DNA from: JBHAEC01 sp041855385
GTDB taxonomy: Bacteria; Bacillota; Negativicutes; Veillonellales; Veillonellaceae
Length of the DNA: 16,472 nt
Reading direction: 5' to 3'
Assembly: GCA_041855385.1 (NCBI GenBank)
Contig: JBHAEC010000077.1
Span: forward strand, 1-16,472
Below are positions 7,381 to 15,088 of this stretch, one piece after another. Position numbers and translations under genes: made by a program. The stretch's first letter is position 1, and each line of letters starts with the position of its first letter. Below the pieces are notes generated by a model, which saw only the letters and a program-made list of their open reading frames with translations, did no database searches and was not told the origin of the DNA.

Positions 7381-9057
7381 ATGTTTGCGATTGTAGAAGC
7401 GTGGAAAAAAGGAAGTTTGGCGTGGCCGAATTGGCCGAGAAACATTGTAGCAGGTCTTGTGGTGGGTATTGTGGCCCTTCCCTTGGCAATGGCTTTTGCT
7501 ATCGCTTCCGGTGTAAAGCCGGAGGCGGGAATTTATACTGCTATAACAGCCGGCGTTATAGTGTCTTTGTTCGGTGGATCCCAGGTGCAAATTGCAGGAC
7601 CTACGGGCGCTTTTATCGTGCTTTTGGCGGGAATTTTAAATAAATATGGATTTGAGGGTCTACAAATTGCTACGATTATGGCGGGGCTCATGCTCGTTCT
7701 TATGTCAGTGGCTAAGCTGGGGGGCGTAATTCGATTTATTCCCTCTCCGGTTATCGTAGGCTTTACCGCCGGAATTGGCGTAACAATATGGGTAGGGCAA
7801 TGGCCGTATTTTTTCGGGTTTCCCGCTAGTCCTCATACAGAGTTTTTCCATGAAAAGCTGTTAATCATGCTGCTGTCATTTCCCTATACACATCTTCCTA
7901 CATTGTTTCTGGCTGTGCTTAGTCTGGCTATTATCCTTTTATTGCCCAAAGTACCGGTGGTAAAGGTAGTTCCGGCTCCTCTTGTGGCTATGATTACAGC
8001 GACACTGGTACAGGCTGCTGCCGGCTTTGACGGAGTGGCGACCATAGGGAGTGCTTTTCATGGAATACCACAGGGACTGCCCCCTTTTACACTCCCCGTT
8101 ATTACAGCGGATAAACTGTTTGGTTTAATGGGACCTGCGTTTACTATAGCCATGCTTGGTGCTATTGAATCTTTGCTTTCTGCTGTAGTAGCTGATGGGA
8201 TGAGTGGACAACGGCACAACTCCAATACGGAGCTGATGGGGCAGGGAATTGCAAATATTGTGGCACCTTTGTTTGGAGGAATTGCGGCTACAGGCGCTAT
8301 CGCAAGAACAGCCACAAATGTTCGTCAAGGTGGCAATAGCCCTATAGCGGGAATTATTCATGCGGTGTTCTTGATTTTGGTGCTTCTTGTTCTGGCTCCG
8401 CTGGCGGAATACATTCCATTGGCTTCTATGGCGGCCATTCTTTTCGTGGTGGCTTATAATATGAGCGATGTGAAACGCTTTATAAGCTTAGTACAGATAG
8501 CACCCCTTGCAGATGCGGTTATCCTGCTTTTGACATTTTTCTTGACTATTTTCACCGATTTGGTTGTGGCCGTAAATGTGGGAGTTATTCTAGCTATCCT
8601 CCAGTTTATGAGGAATATTATTGAATCTGTTGATATCCATCAGGTTTCGAATGAGGAAATTTCAAGGGAAGTACGAGAAGAGATTGAACTTCATCCGGAA
8701 ATTATGGTATATACCATTGAGGGGCCTCTGTTTTTCGGGTCCATTAACGCTTTTGAAAGAGCACTCGCACATATTCATAAGTATCCTAAGTATCTTATTA
8801 TACGGTTCAGCGAGGTTCCCTTTGTAGACTTTACGGGGCTGCGCATTTTAAATGAGATTATAAAAACTTTACAGAACAAAGGGGTACAGGTTTTTGTCAG
8901 CGAAGCGAAACCGGATATTCGCAGGCATATGTATCGTGCAGGTTTGTTCCGTACTTTGGGTAAGCATCATTTGTGGAGGCATTTTGAGTCGGCGTTACAC
9001 CGTGCGGAAAGTGATTTAGCGTCAGAGGAAAGAGGCTATAACAAAATAAAGCCCTAA
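7381..9057 (+). CDS. SulP/SLC26-family inorganic anion transporter with STAS domain
   Basis: The 558 residues make a complete SulP transporter: an N-terminal membrane domain of about 12-14 segments (from NIVAGLVVGIVALPLAMAFA, residue ~20, to about 415), and a cytoplasmic STAS domain (about 435-545). The family signature GVKPEAGIYTAI...GGSQVQIAGPTGAF is intact. In the STAS domain, VDFTGL (482-487) occupies the position of the anti-sigma-antagonist D(S/T)G loop. Members move sulfate, bicarbonate or dicarboxylates (BicA, DauA); the sequence does not decide which. ATG 7381 is preferred over the adjacent TTG 7378 because AGGAAGAGAGG (7364-7374) then has a normal 6-bp spacing. It is transcribed alone, with its own promoter and terminator. 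Confidence 0.92.
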   Translation: MFAIVEAWKKGSLAWPNWPRNIVAGLVVGIVALPLAMAFAIASGVKPEAGIYTAITAGVIVSLFGGSQVQIAGPTGAFIVLLAGILNKYGFEGLQIATIMAGLMLVLMSVAKLGGVIRFIPSPVIVGFTAGIGVTIWVGQWPYFFGFPASPHTEFFHEKLLIMLLSFPYTHLPTLFLAVLSLAIILLLPKVPVVKVVPAPLVAMITATLVQAAAGFDGVATIGSAFHGIPQGLPPFTLPVITADKLFGLMGPAFTIAMLGAIESLLSAVVADGMSGQRHNSNTELMGQGIANIVAPLFGGIAATGAIARTATNVRQGGNSPIAGIIHAVFLILVLLVLAPLAEYIPLASMAAILFVVAYNMSDVKRFISLVQIAPLADAVILLLTFFLTIFTDLVVAVNVGVILAILQFMRNIIESVDIHQVSNEEISREVREEIELHPEIMVYTIEGPLFFGSINAFERALAHIHKYPKYLIIRFSEVPFVDFTGLRILNEIIKTLQNKGVQVFVSEAKPDIRRHMYRAGLFRTLGKHHLWRHFESALHRAESDLASEERGYNKIKP

Positions 9058-9099
9058 CATAAACGATTAGAGAATTTTTATTATATCTAAACAAAAAGG

Positions 9100-9144
9100 A
9101 ACTGCAACGAAATGAACAAAAAAATCCATTTTGTTGCAGTTTTT
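9100..9144 (+). terminator. Rho-independent terminator of the SulP gene
   Basis: AACTGCAACGAAATG (9100-9114) pairs with CATTTTGTTGCAGTT (9127-9141), giving 15 bp with one G-T wobble and a 12-nt A-rich loop. TTT follows; the T-run at 9140-9144 overlaps the end of the stem. Confidence 0.9.
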
Positions 9145-9186
9145 CCGTTTATACTAAGTGCTACTTATATAGAGTAGTAAAAACGA

Positions 9187-9213
9187 CCTGCTATTGTTAT
9201 AATAATAGGCAGG
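9187..9213 (+). promoter_or_regulatory. Extended -10 promoter for dnaE-pyk inside an inverted repeat
   Basis: TGTTATAAT at 9195-9203 is a perfect extended -10 (TGnTATAAT), with no good -35. It is enclosed by an imperfect inverted repeat: CCTGCTATT (9187-9195) against AATAGGCAGG (9204-9213), with one unpaired C. The overlap suggests a repressor site or a 5' hairpin, but neither is proven. The rest of 9145-9258 holds only a small CTACT/AGTAG repeat at 9161-9177. Confidence 0.45.
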
Positions 9214-9258
9214 ATAAGAAAGATTCAGTTAGGATTGACAGGTAAGGAGGTGTAAGCG

Positions 9259-12200
9259 ATGCGTCCCTTTGTGCATTTACATGGACATACGGAATATAGT
9301 GTACTGGACGGTATTAGTCGCCTGCCTGATTTAATCTCGCGAGCAAAAGAATTGGATATGCCGGCCATTGCGATGACAGACCATGGAAATATGTATGGTG
9401 CTGTTTATTTTTATAAAGAGGCGATAAAACAAGGAATTAAGCCAATTATAGGCTGTGAAGTATATGTGACATCGGGGAGTCTCTATGATCGACCGGAGGG
9501 AAAGAGAGAGCGATTGAAGCACCTCATCCTCTTAGCAGAGACTTTGGAAGGATACCAGAATATTGTTAAAATTGTATCCACTGCTTCAACGGAGGGCTTT
9601 TTTTTCCGGCCACGGGCAGATCATGAACTGCTGCGCAGGCACAGTAAAGGAATTATTGCGCTAAGTGCTTGTATTGAAGGAGAGATACCCCAGGCAATAT
9701 TGCAAGGGGATATGGATGGCGCCAGAGCAGCGCTGGAGTGGTATATACAAACATATGGAAAGGATAATTTTTTCTTAGAGCTACAGGACCATGGGATTCC
9801 TGAAGAATGGGAAGCTAAGCGTAGTCTAGTGGCACTTGGTAAAGAATATGGAGTGGGAATCGTTTGTACCAATGATTTTCACTATGTGAGAAAAGAGGAT
9901 GCGGAAGCACAAGATATAAAATTGTGCATTGCTACGGGAAGGAAGAGGCAGGAAACAAATCGGATTAAGTTTGCTACAGACGAGTTTTATGTCAAAAGCG
10001 GTGATGAGATGGAGGCCCTGTTTGGAGATCTTCCGGAAGCGCTTGATAATACGATTCGTATTGCCGAACGCTGTAATGTTGAACTATGTTTTGACGAATA
10101 TCACCTTCCCAGGTTTGATGTTCCCGAAGGGGAAACAGCAAACTCTTATTTGCGTGTTCTCTGCCTAAATGAAGTTCCAAGACTATATGGAGAGCTGTCT
10201 TCTACTTTAAAGGAACGCATAGATTATGAGCTGGAAGTTATTGCTAAAATGGGATTTGCTGACTACTTTCTCATTGTTTGGGATTATGTTCGTTATGCAA
10301 AGGAGCATGGAATTTTGGTAGGGCCGGGGCGCGGTAGTGCGGCCGGATCTGTCGTAGCTTATTTACTGGGAATAACAGGACTTGATCCTCTCAAATATAA
10401 CCTTCTCTTCGAAAGATTTTTGAATCCTGAACGCATCAGTATGCCCGATATTGATATTGATTTCTGCTACGAAAAGCGGGGAGAAGCGATTGAATATGTA
10501 ACGAAGAAATACGGGCAGGAACGGGTGGCACAAATTATAACCTTTGGTACCGAAGCGGCTCGTGCCGTTATTCGAGATGTGGGACGCGTGCTTGATATTC
10601 CCTTGGCGGAAGTAAACCGACTTGTTAAGCTTATTCCCAATGAACTCGGGATAACGCTCACGCAGGCACTGAAGGGGAGTGAACTGAAAGCACTCTACGA
10701 TTCGCAGCCTTCCGTAAAAGAGCTGTTTGATTTTGGGTTAAAACTTGAAGGAATAGTAAGAAATTCATCCACACATGCGGCAGGAGTTGTGATTTCTGCC
10801 GAGCCTTTGACGGAACATGTACCGATTCAAAGTGCCAACGATGTGGGGTTTATAACACAATACGATAAAGATAACATTGAAGAATTAGGCCTTTTGAAAA
10901 TGGATTTTCTGGGGCTTAGAACTCTGACGGTTATGGGGGATGCGCTTAAACTCATTAAGGCTAACAGAAACATAGAGCTGGACTTGGATGCGATTCCCTT
11001 GGATGATAAGGAGACATGTGAGCTTCTTTGCCGAGGAGAAACTCCGGGCGTGTTTCAGCTGGAGTCGTCAGGGATTACCAAACTGGTGATGGATTTAAAA
11101 CCTGAACATTTTGAAGATCTAATTCCCTTAGTGGCCTTATATCGTCCCGGACCGCTAGGGAGCGGCATGGTAGAGGACTTTATTAAAAGCCGCCATGGAC
11201 AAAAAGAAGTTACCTATCTGCATCCCTTACTAAAGCCTATACTTGAGGATACGTTTGGCGTAATACTCTACCAAGAACAGGTTATGCAGATTGCCTCTGT
11301 TATGGGGGGCTTTTCTCTCGGTCAGGCGGATCTATTGCGCCGAGCTATGGGGAAGAAGAAAGAGTCTGTTTTGATGGCTCAAAGGCAGTCCTTTTTAGAA
11401 GGGACTCGTAAAAACGGCATCGAGGATGGCATTGCGAATGAAGTCTTCGATTTAATGATTTATTTTGCCGGTTATGGGTTTAATAAATCTCACAGTGCCG
11501 CATACGCTTATATTGCTTACCAAACGGCATATTTAAAGGCACACTTTTTCCCGGAATTTATGGCGGCTATGATGAGTAGCGTTATGTCGAATCCGTCAAA
11601 GCTGACGTACTATATTAATGAATGTGTTCGTCACCAGGTTCCTGTATTGGGGCCGGACGTTAACCATAGTGAGTACGCTTTCGCAGTACAGGGAGATGCA
11701 ATTCGGTTTGGTCTGGGCGGAATAAAACAGGTGGGAGATAATGCCATAGCTAAGCTGATTGAAGAAAGAAGTATCCATGGGCAGTTTACGTCTCTCCTTG
11801 ATTTTTGCAAACGAATCGACAATAAGGTGATCAATAAGAGAATGCTGGAAGGGCTTATCAGGTGCGGTGCTATGGATTCATTTAAGGAACATCGAGGGCA
11901 GCTTTTATCTGCATATGAACGGGCACAGTCAATGGGGGCAAAATTACAAAAAGACAGCGCTCAGGGAGCGATAAGCCTTTTTGGCGAGTGGGAAGAAGGG
12001 GAAACAGAAACGCTTTCATATGATAATGTTCCCGATTTATCTATGGAAGAAAAGCTGAAAGACGAAAAAGAATATACGGGATTTTATATTAGCGGACATC
12101 CGCTACGGGCTTATGAAAAGGTGTTGTCGGAACTGTTTTCTTTGGGGGACTTGCTGGAAGATGCGGAAAGCTATGACGGTAAAGTGATTACCTTTGGCGG

Positions 12201-12666
12201 ACTCATCACGGAACGCATTAATAAGATCACGAAGAGAAATGATCAGATGTGTGTATTGACGGTGGAAGATTTTTCAGGAACGGTTCCTGTGGTGGTATTT
12301 CCCAACTTATACCAAAAAAGTGCAAACTATATGGCTGTAGATATGGCAGTAGTAGTTAAAGGTCGCATTGATGCGGATGAGAAGGGACTTCAGATCATAG
12401 GAGAATATATCAGCCCTTTGACAGAGCATGTAACACCGAAAAAGACTGTGGTTATAACCATCCGCCCCGAATACGATACTCCGCAAATCAGCAAAAAACT
12501 ACAGATTTTGCTGACTGAAGCTGAAGGAGATTGCGTTGTGGAATTTGTCCTGGCAAGAGAAAATAGGAGAATAAGAGCACATGAAAAATTCTCCTTTGCA
12601 CCAACGCAGGAGATGTGCGATAAAATTAAAACATTATTGGGTCCCGATAGCATCGCTATTGAATAG
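9259..12666 (+). CDS. dnaE: DNA polymerase III alpha subunit DnaE
   Basis: This 1135-residue C-family replicative polymerase is close to E. coli DnaE (1160). The N-terminal PHP domain is intact in its metal motifs (HLHGHTEYS at 6-14, MTDHGN near 40, NDFHYV near 210), unlike the degenerate E. coli PHP, so it may bind metal or proofread. The polymerase core has GPGRGSAAGS (355-364), PDIDIDF with catalytic Asp397 and Asp399, and KMDFLGL with the third catalytic Asp549. Fingers elements RPGPLGSGM and GYGFNKSHSAAYA (from 738) follow, then a helix-hairpin-helix region (about 810-890) and an OB fold (about 975-1055). The start has an ideal AAGGAGGTG (9244-9252). It is DnaE, not PolC: it has no inserted DEDD exonuclease. 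pyk follows after 19 bp. Confidence 0.97.
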   Translation: MRPFVHLHGHTEYSVLDGISRLPDLISRAKELDMPAIAMTDHGNMYGAVYFYKEAIKQGIKPIIGCEVYVTSGSLYDRPEGKRERLKHLILLAETLEGYQNIVKIVSTASTEGFFFRPRADHELLRRHSKGIIALSACIEGEIPQAILQGDMDGARAALEWYIQTYGKDNFFLELQDHGIPEEWEAKRSLVALGKEYGVGIVCTNDFHYVRKEDAEAQDIKLCIATGRKRQETNRIKFATDEFYVKSGDEMEALFGDLPEALDNTIRIAERCNVELCFDEYHLPRFDVPEGETANSYLRVLCLNEVPRLYGELSSTLKERIDYELEVIAKMGFADYFLIVWDYVRYAKEHGILVGPGRGSAAGSVVAYLLGITGLDPLKYNLLFERFLNPERISMPDIDIDFCYEKRGEAIEYVTKKYGQERVAQIITFGTEAARAVIRDVGRVLDIPLAEVNRLVKLIPNELGITLTQALKGSELKALYDSQPSVKELFDFGLKLEGIVRNSSTHAAGVVISAEPLTEHVPIQSANDVGFITQYDKDNIEELGLLKMDFLGLRTLTVMGDALKLIKANRNIELDLDAIPLDDKETCELLCRGETPGVFQLESSGITKLVMDLKPEHFEDLIPLVALYRPGPLGSGMVEDFIKSRHGQKEVTYLHPLLKPILEDTFGVILYQEQVMQIASVMGGFSLGQADLLRRAMGKKKESVLMAQRQSFLEGTRKNGIEDGIANEVFDLMIYFAGYGFNKSHSAAYAYIAYQTAYLKAHFFPEFMAAMMSSVMSNPSKLTYYINECVRHQVPVLGPDVNHSEYAFAVQGDAIRFGLGGIKQVGDNAIAKLIEERSIHGQFTSLLDFCKRIDNKVINKRMLEGLIRCGAMDSFKEHRGQLLSAYERAQSMGAKLQKDSAQGAISLFGEWEEGETETLSYDNVPDLSMEEKLKDEKEYTGFYISGHPLRAYEKVLSELFSLGDLLEDAESYDGKVITFGGLITERINKITKRNDQMCVLTVEDFSGTVPVVVFPNLYQKSANYMAVDMAVVVKGRIDADEKGLQIIGEYISPLTEHVTPKKTVVITIRPEYDTPQISKKLQILLTEAEGDCVVEFVLARENRRIRAHEKFSFAPTQEMCDKIKTLLGPDSIAIE

Positions 12667-12685
12667 ATCCACAAGGGAGGCAAAC

Positions 12686-14437
12686 GTGGAAGTTAAGAAA
12701 ACGAAAATTGTATGTACTATCGGTCCGAGTACGGATAAACCGGGCGTCTTAGAGGATATGATTGCGGCGGGCATGAATGTGGCGCGCTTCAATTTTTCTC
12801 ACGGAAGTCATGAAGATCATGGGAAGCGAATAGCGGCTGTGAGAGAGGCGTCTAGAAGAGCAGGAATTCCGGTTGCTTTAATGCTTGATACCAAAGGGCC
12901 GGAAATGAGGTTGGGCCTTTTTGCGGAAGGGAAGGTACTTCTGGAAAAAGGAAGGGAATTTATTTTGACCACAAGGGATGTTGTAGGGGATGAAACAATT
13001 TGCTCCGTGTCGCATAAGGGGCTACCTAAGGATGTTGAAGTGGGCAAACAAATTTTATTGTCCGACGGACTGGTGACCTTGACGATTACAAAGGTAGAGG
13101 ATACTGATATTTACACCATTATAGAAAATACGGGGGAAATGGGGGATCGGAAGCGTGTGGCAGTGCCGGGCATGCCGATTACCTTGCCTGCCGTGTCGGA
13201 AGCGGACAAAAAGGATCTTATCTTTGCATGCCAACAGGGTATGGACTATGTAGCGGCTTCTTTTATCCAAAGAGGTTCCGATGTAGTGGAAATACGCAAA
13301 ATTTTGGAAGAACAAAACAGTTCCATCCGTATTATCTCTAAAGTGGAAAACGAAGAAGGGGTAAAAAATATCGATGAAATTCTTCGTATGTCGGACGGAC
13401 TAATGGTGGCGCGGGGCGACTTGGGTGTTGAAATCCCTGCCGAGGAAGTTCCCATGCTACAAAAGCTTTTGATTAATAAATGCAATCAAAAGGGAAAGCC
13501 TGTTATTACGGCGACACAAATGTTGGACTCTATGATTACGAATCCTCGCCCTACAAGAGCGGAAACCAGCGATGTGGCCAATGCTATTTTGGATGGAACG
13601 GATGCCATTATGCTCAGTGGAGAAACCGCGAACGGACAGTATCCGGTGGAAGCGGTGCAGACAATGGCTCGAATCGCAGAAGTAACGGAACACTCGGCTA
13701 TGTATTGTTCTAAACAACATTCCATGGAAGCTACAGGAACGACGCCACAAGCTATAAGCCAGGCGACGGTTAATGTGGCAGGACATCTAAAATCTGCAAG
13801 TATTATAACGGCCACCGAATCGGGATCAACAGCGCTTCTTATTTCAAAATACAGACCGCGGTGTCCGATTTTAGCAGTTACACCTCATGATGATATTGTG
13901 AGGAGACTCCAGTTATATTGGGGCGTTCATGCTATCAAGGGAGAACAAACGAGTAATTCCGACGAAATGGTAACTCTATCTATGGCAGCAGCACTGAGAG
14001 AAGGCTGTATAAAAGAAGGAGATTTAATCGTCCTTACGGCAGGGGTTCCTTCCGGAACACAGGGAACGACAAATATGATTCGTGTTCATGTGGTAGGGGA
14101 TGCACTTGTCAAAGGGCATGGTATAGGATCAAAGCCGGCGACGGGACGAATTTGCGTGGCAGACAGTGTAGAGCAACTGAATCGAGAGTTTAGACCAGGG
14201 GATATTCTTGTGGTTCACAGTGTGGAACCGGAGATGGTTCCCTTTGCGGAACGGGCATCTGCTTTGATTGCTGCAGAAGAGGGGTACACTTGTGCTACGG
14301 CGGTTATTGGAATTAACCTTGGTATTCCGGTTATTTTAGGAGCTACTAAAGCTCAAAATGTACTGGAGACAGGTATGATTGTGACTGTTGATACTGTGCG
14401 CGGACAGGTGTTCGAAGGCATTGCCAATGCAAGATAA
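12686..14437 (+). CDS. pyk: Pyruvate kinase with C-terminal PEP-utilising-type extra domain
   Basis: Pyruvate kinase makes pyruvate and ATP from phosphoenolpyruvate and ADP. The 583-residue length matches the Bacillus type (585) rather than E. coli (470). The barrel shows KIVCTIGPST (6-15), NFSHGS, DTKGPE, the signature ISKVENEEG with catalytic Lys, MVARGDLGVEIP and TRAETSDVANA. The allosteric domain runs to about 470, and the extra domain runs from about 480 to the end (GDILVVHS..., GINLGIPVILGA). In the extra domain the usual TSHA is TCAT (535-538), so the phospho-histidine position is Ala537. The start is GTG 12686, 5 bp after AAGGGAGG (12673-12680), and gives the standard N-terminus; an in-frame ATG at 12581 lies inside dnaE and would add 35 non-family residues. 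It is probably co-transcribed with dnaE. Confidence 0.95.
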   Translation: MEVKKTKIVCTIGPSTDKPGVLEDMIAAGMNVARFNFSHGSHEDHGKRIAAVREASRRAGIPVALMLDTKGPEMRLGLFAEGKVLLEKGREFILTTRDVVGDETICSVSHKGLPKDVEVGKQILLSDGLVTLTITKVEDTDIYTIIENTGEMGDRKRVAVPGMPITLPAVSEADKKDLIFACQQGMDYVAASFIQRGSDVVEIRKILEEQNSSIRIISKVENEEGVKNIDEILRMSDGLMVARGDLGVEIPAEEVPMLQKLLINKCNQKGKPVITATQMLDSMITNPRPTRAETSDVANAILDGTDAIMLSGETANGQYPVEAVQTMARIAEVTEHSAMYCSKQHSMEATGTTPQAISQATVNVAGHLKSASIITATESGSTALLISKYRPRCPILAVTPHDDIVRRLQLYWGVHAIKGEQTSNSDEMVTLSMAAALREGCIKEGDLIVLTAGVPSGTQGTTNMIRVHVVGDALVKGHGIGSKPATGRICVADSVEQLNREFRPGDILVVHSVEPEMVPFAERASALIAAEEGYTCATAVIGINLGIPVILGATKAQNVLETGMIVTVDTVRGQVFEGIANAR

Positions 14438-14453
14438 AGAGATATACTGATAT

Positions 14454-14492
14454 AAGAAGAGTGGCGACAAGTGTAGTTGTCACTCTTTTCTT
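14454..14492 (+). terminator. Rho-independent terminator after pyk
   Basis: AAGAAGAGTGGCGACAA (14455-14470) pairs with TTGTCACTCTTTTCTT (14477-14492) over most of its length, with a 3-nt bulge (GGC) and a 6-nt loop. The second arm supplies the T-rich tract. Confidence 0.82.
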
Positions 14493-14868
14493 GTAGATCG
14501 TATGGCAAATAAAGAGCAAGGCAAATGTTACAAAAAAGAAGGAAAAGATAAGTATTACAAATTGGCATAAAAATATATGTTTAGAGTGATTTGATCAAGA
14601 AAAATCAAGATGAATAACAGGGTTTGAGAAAATAAAGTTTTAGAAATGCCGATAAATAGAGGGGAATTATTTTGAAATATTGCTATGACTTAAACACATA
14701 GATTGAAAGGAAGAGAAAAACCAAAAAATTTTATATTAAACTAGCTAGTTAAAGAAAATTACTTGCAAATACAGTAATTAAGCGTGTTTTATGGGAATCA
14801 GGGCATAAAAACTTAGGAAATACAAGACTATATACGAAAACTGAAAGGGTAGAATAACTTTTAATTAT
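14493..14868. other. Gene-free AT-rich region upstream of the citrate lyase operon
   Basis: No credible gene is visible on either strand. It holds several symmetric elements: a direct repeat ATCAAGA (14594-14600 and 14604-14610, a 10-bp period) overlapping a TTGAT/ATCAA inverted repeat; a perfect 12-bp palindrome AACTAGCTAGTT (14739-14750); an inverted repeat AATTACT-N9-AGTAATT (14757-14779); and CAGGGCA (14799-14805) complementary, with one bulge, to TGCCCCTG (14870-14877). These are candidate regulator sites for the cit operon. I saw no remnant of a transposase or tRNA. Confidence 0.4.
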
Positions 14869-14897
14869 TTGCCCCTGTTTTTGGCATACACTATAAT
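14869..14897 (+). promoter_or_regulatory. Predicted upstream promoter of the cit operon
   Basis: The -35 is TTGCCC (14869-14874), the spacer is 17 bp and the -10 is TATAAT (14892-14897). The -35 overlaps the second arm of the CAGGGCA/TGCCCCTG repeat. Confidence 0.4.
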
Positions 14898-14907
14898 ATC
14901 TTTGAAA

Positions 14908-14937
14908 TTGATTTATTCACTTTTTTTCCTTTATAAT
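14908..14937 (+). promoter_or_regulatory. Predicted downstream promoter of the cit operon
   Basis: The -35 is TTGATT (14908-14913), the spacer is 18 bp and the -10 is TATAAT (14932-14937). Transcripts would start near 14944, giving a leader of about 145 nt that contains the structured element at 14977-15040. Confidence 0.5.
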
Positions 14938-14976
14938 GATGAGTAGATACTTATTTTTATAAAGATGTGTGGATTA

Positions 14977-15040
14977 CCCTCCATACAATAAGGGGATGCC
15001 CGCCTGTGTCTAGGCTGGAGGGCAAGAGTAAGCATTGCCC
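14977..15040 (+). ncRNA. Candidate structured 5' leader RNA of citDEF
   Basis: CCCTCCA (14977-14983) pairs with TGGAGGG (15016-15022), closing a three-way junction. Inside are GGG/CCC (14992-14994 with 14999-15001, 4-nt loop) and GCCT/AGGC (15002-15005 with 15012-15015, 6-nt loop), which abut with no spacer. The junction strand is TACAATAA (14984-14991). A second hairpin, GGGCAA (15020-15025) with TTGCCC (15035-15040) and a 9-nt loop, reuses the GGG of the closing stem, so the two folds exclude each other. I do not recognise a known riboswitch family. No T-run follows, so any control would act on translation or RNA stability rather than by classical termination. Confidence 0.4.
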
Positions 15041-15088
15041 GCATATTTCACGTAGGTAGTACAGTTACAAGGAGAAAGGAAGAGCGGA

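Noticed and set aside
9235..9240. Perfect TTGACA just before the dnaE ribosome binding site
   Set aside because: No -10 element lies 16-18 bp downstream; that position is already at the start of the coding region.
12581..12685. Upstream in-frame ATG for pyk giving a 618-residue protein
   Set aside because: It lies inside dnaE and adds 35 residues unrelated to pyruvate kinase. GTG 12686 has an AAGGGAGG site at 5 bp and gives the standard N-terminus.
14502..14570. Short ATG frame encoding a Lys-rich 22-residue peptide
   Set aside because: No ribosome binding site, biased composition from A-rich DNA, and no support for translation.
14591..14608. FNR/CRP-like TTGAT...ATCAA upstream of cit
   Set aside because: The spacer is 8 bp instead of 4, so it does not fit an FNR/CRP site; kept only as a repeat.
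14882..14897. Sigma-54-like TGGCA motif upstream of the cit operon
   Set aside because: The GC dinucleotide expected at -12 is absent, and the sequence is better read as the spacer and -10 of a sigma-70 promoter.
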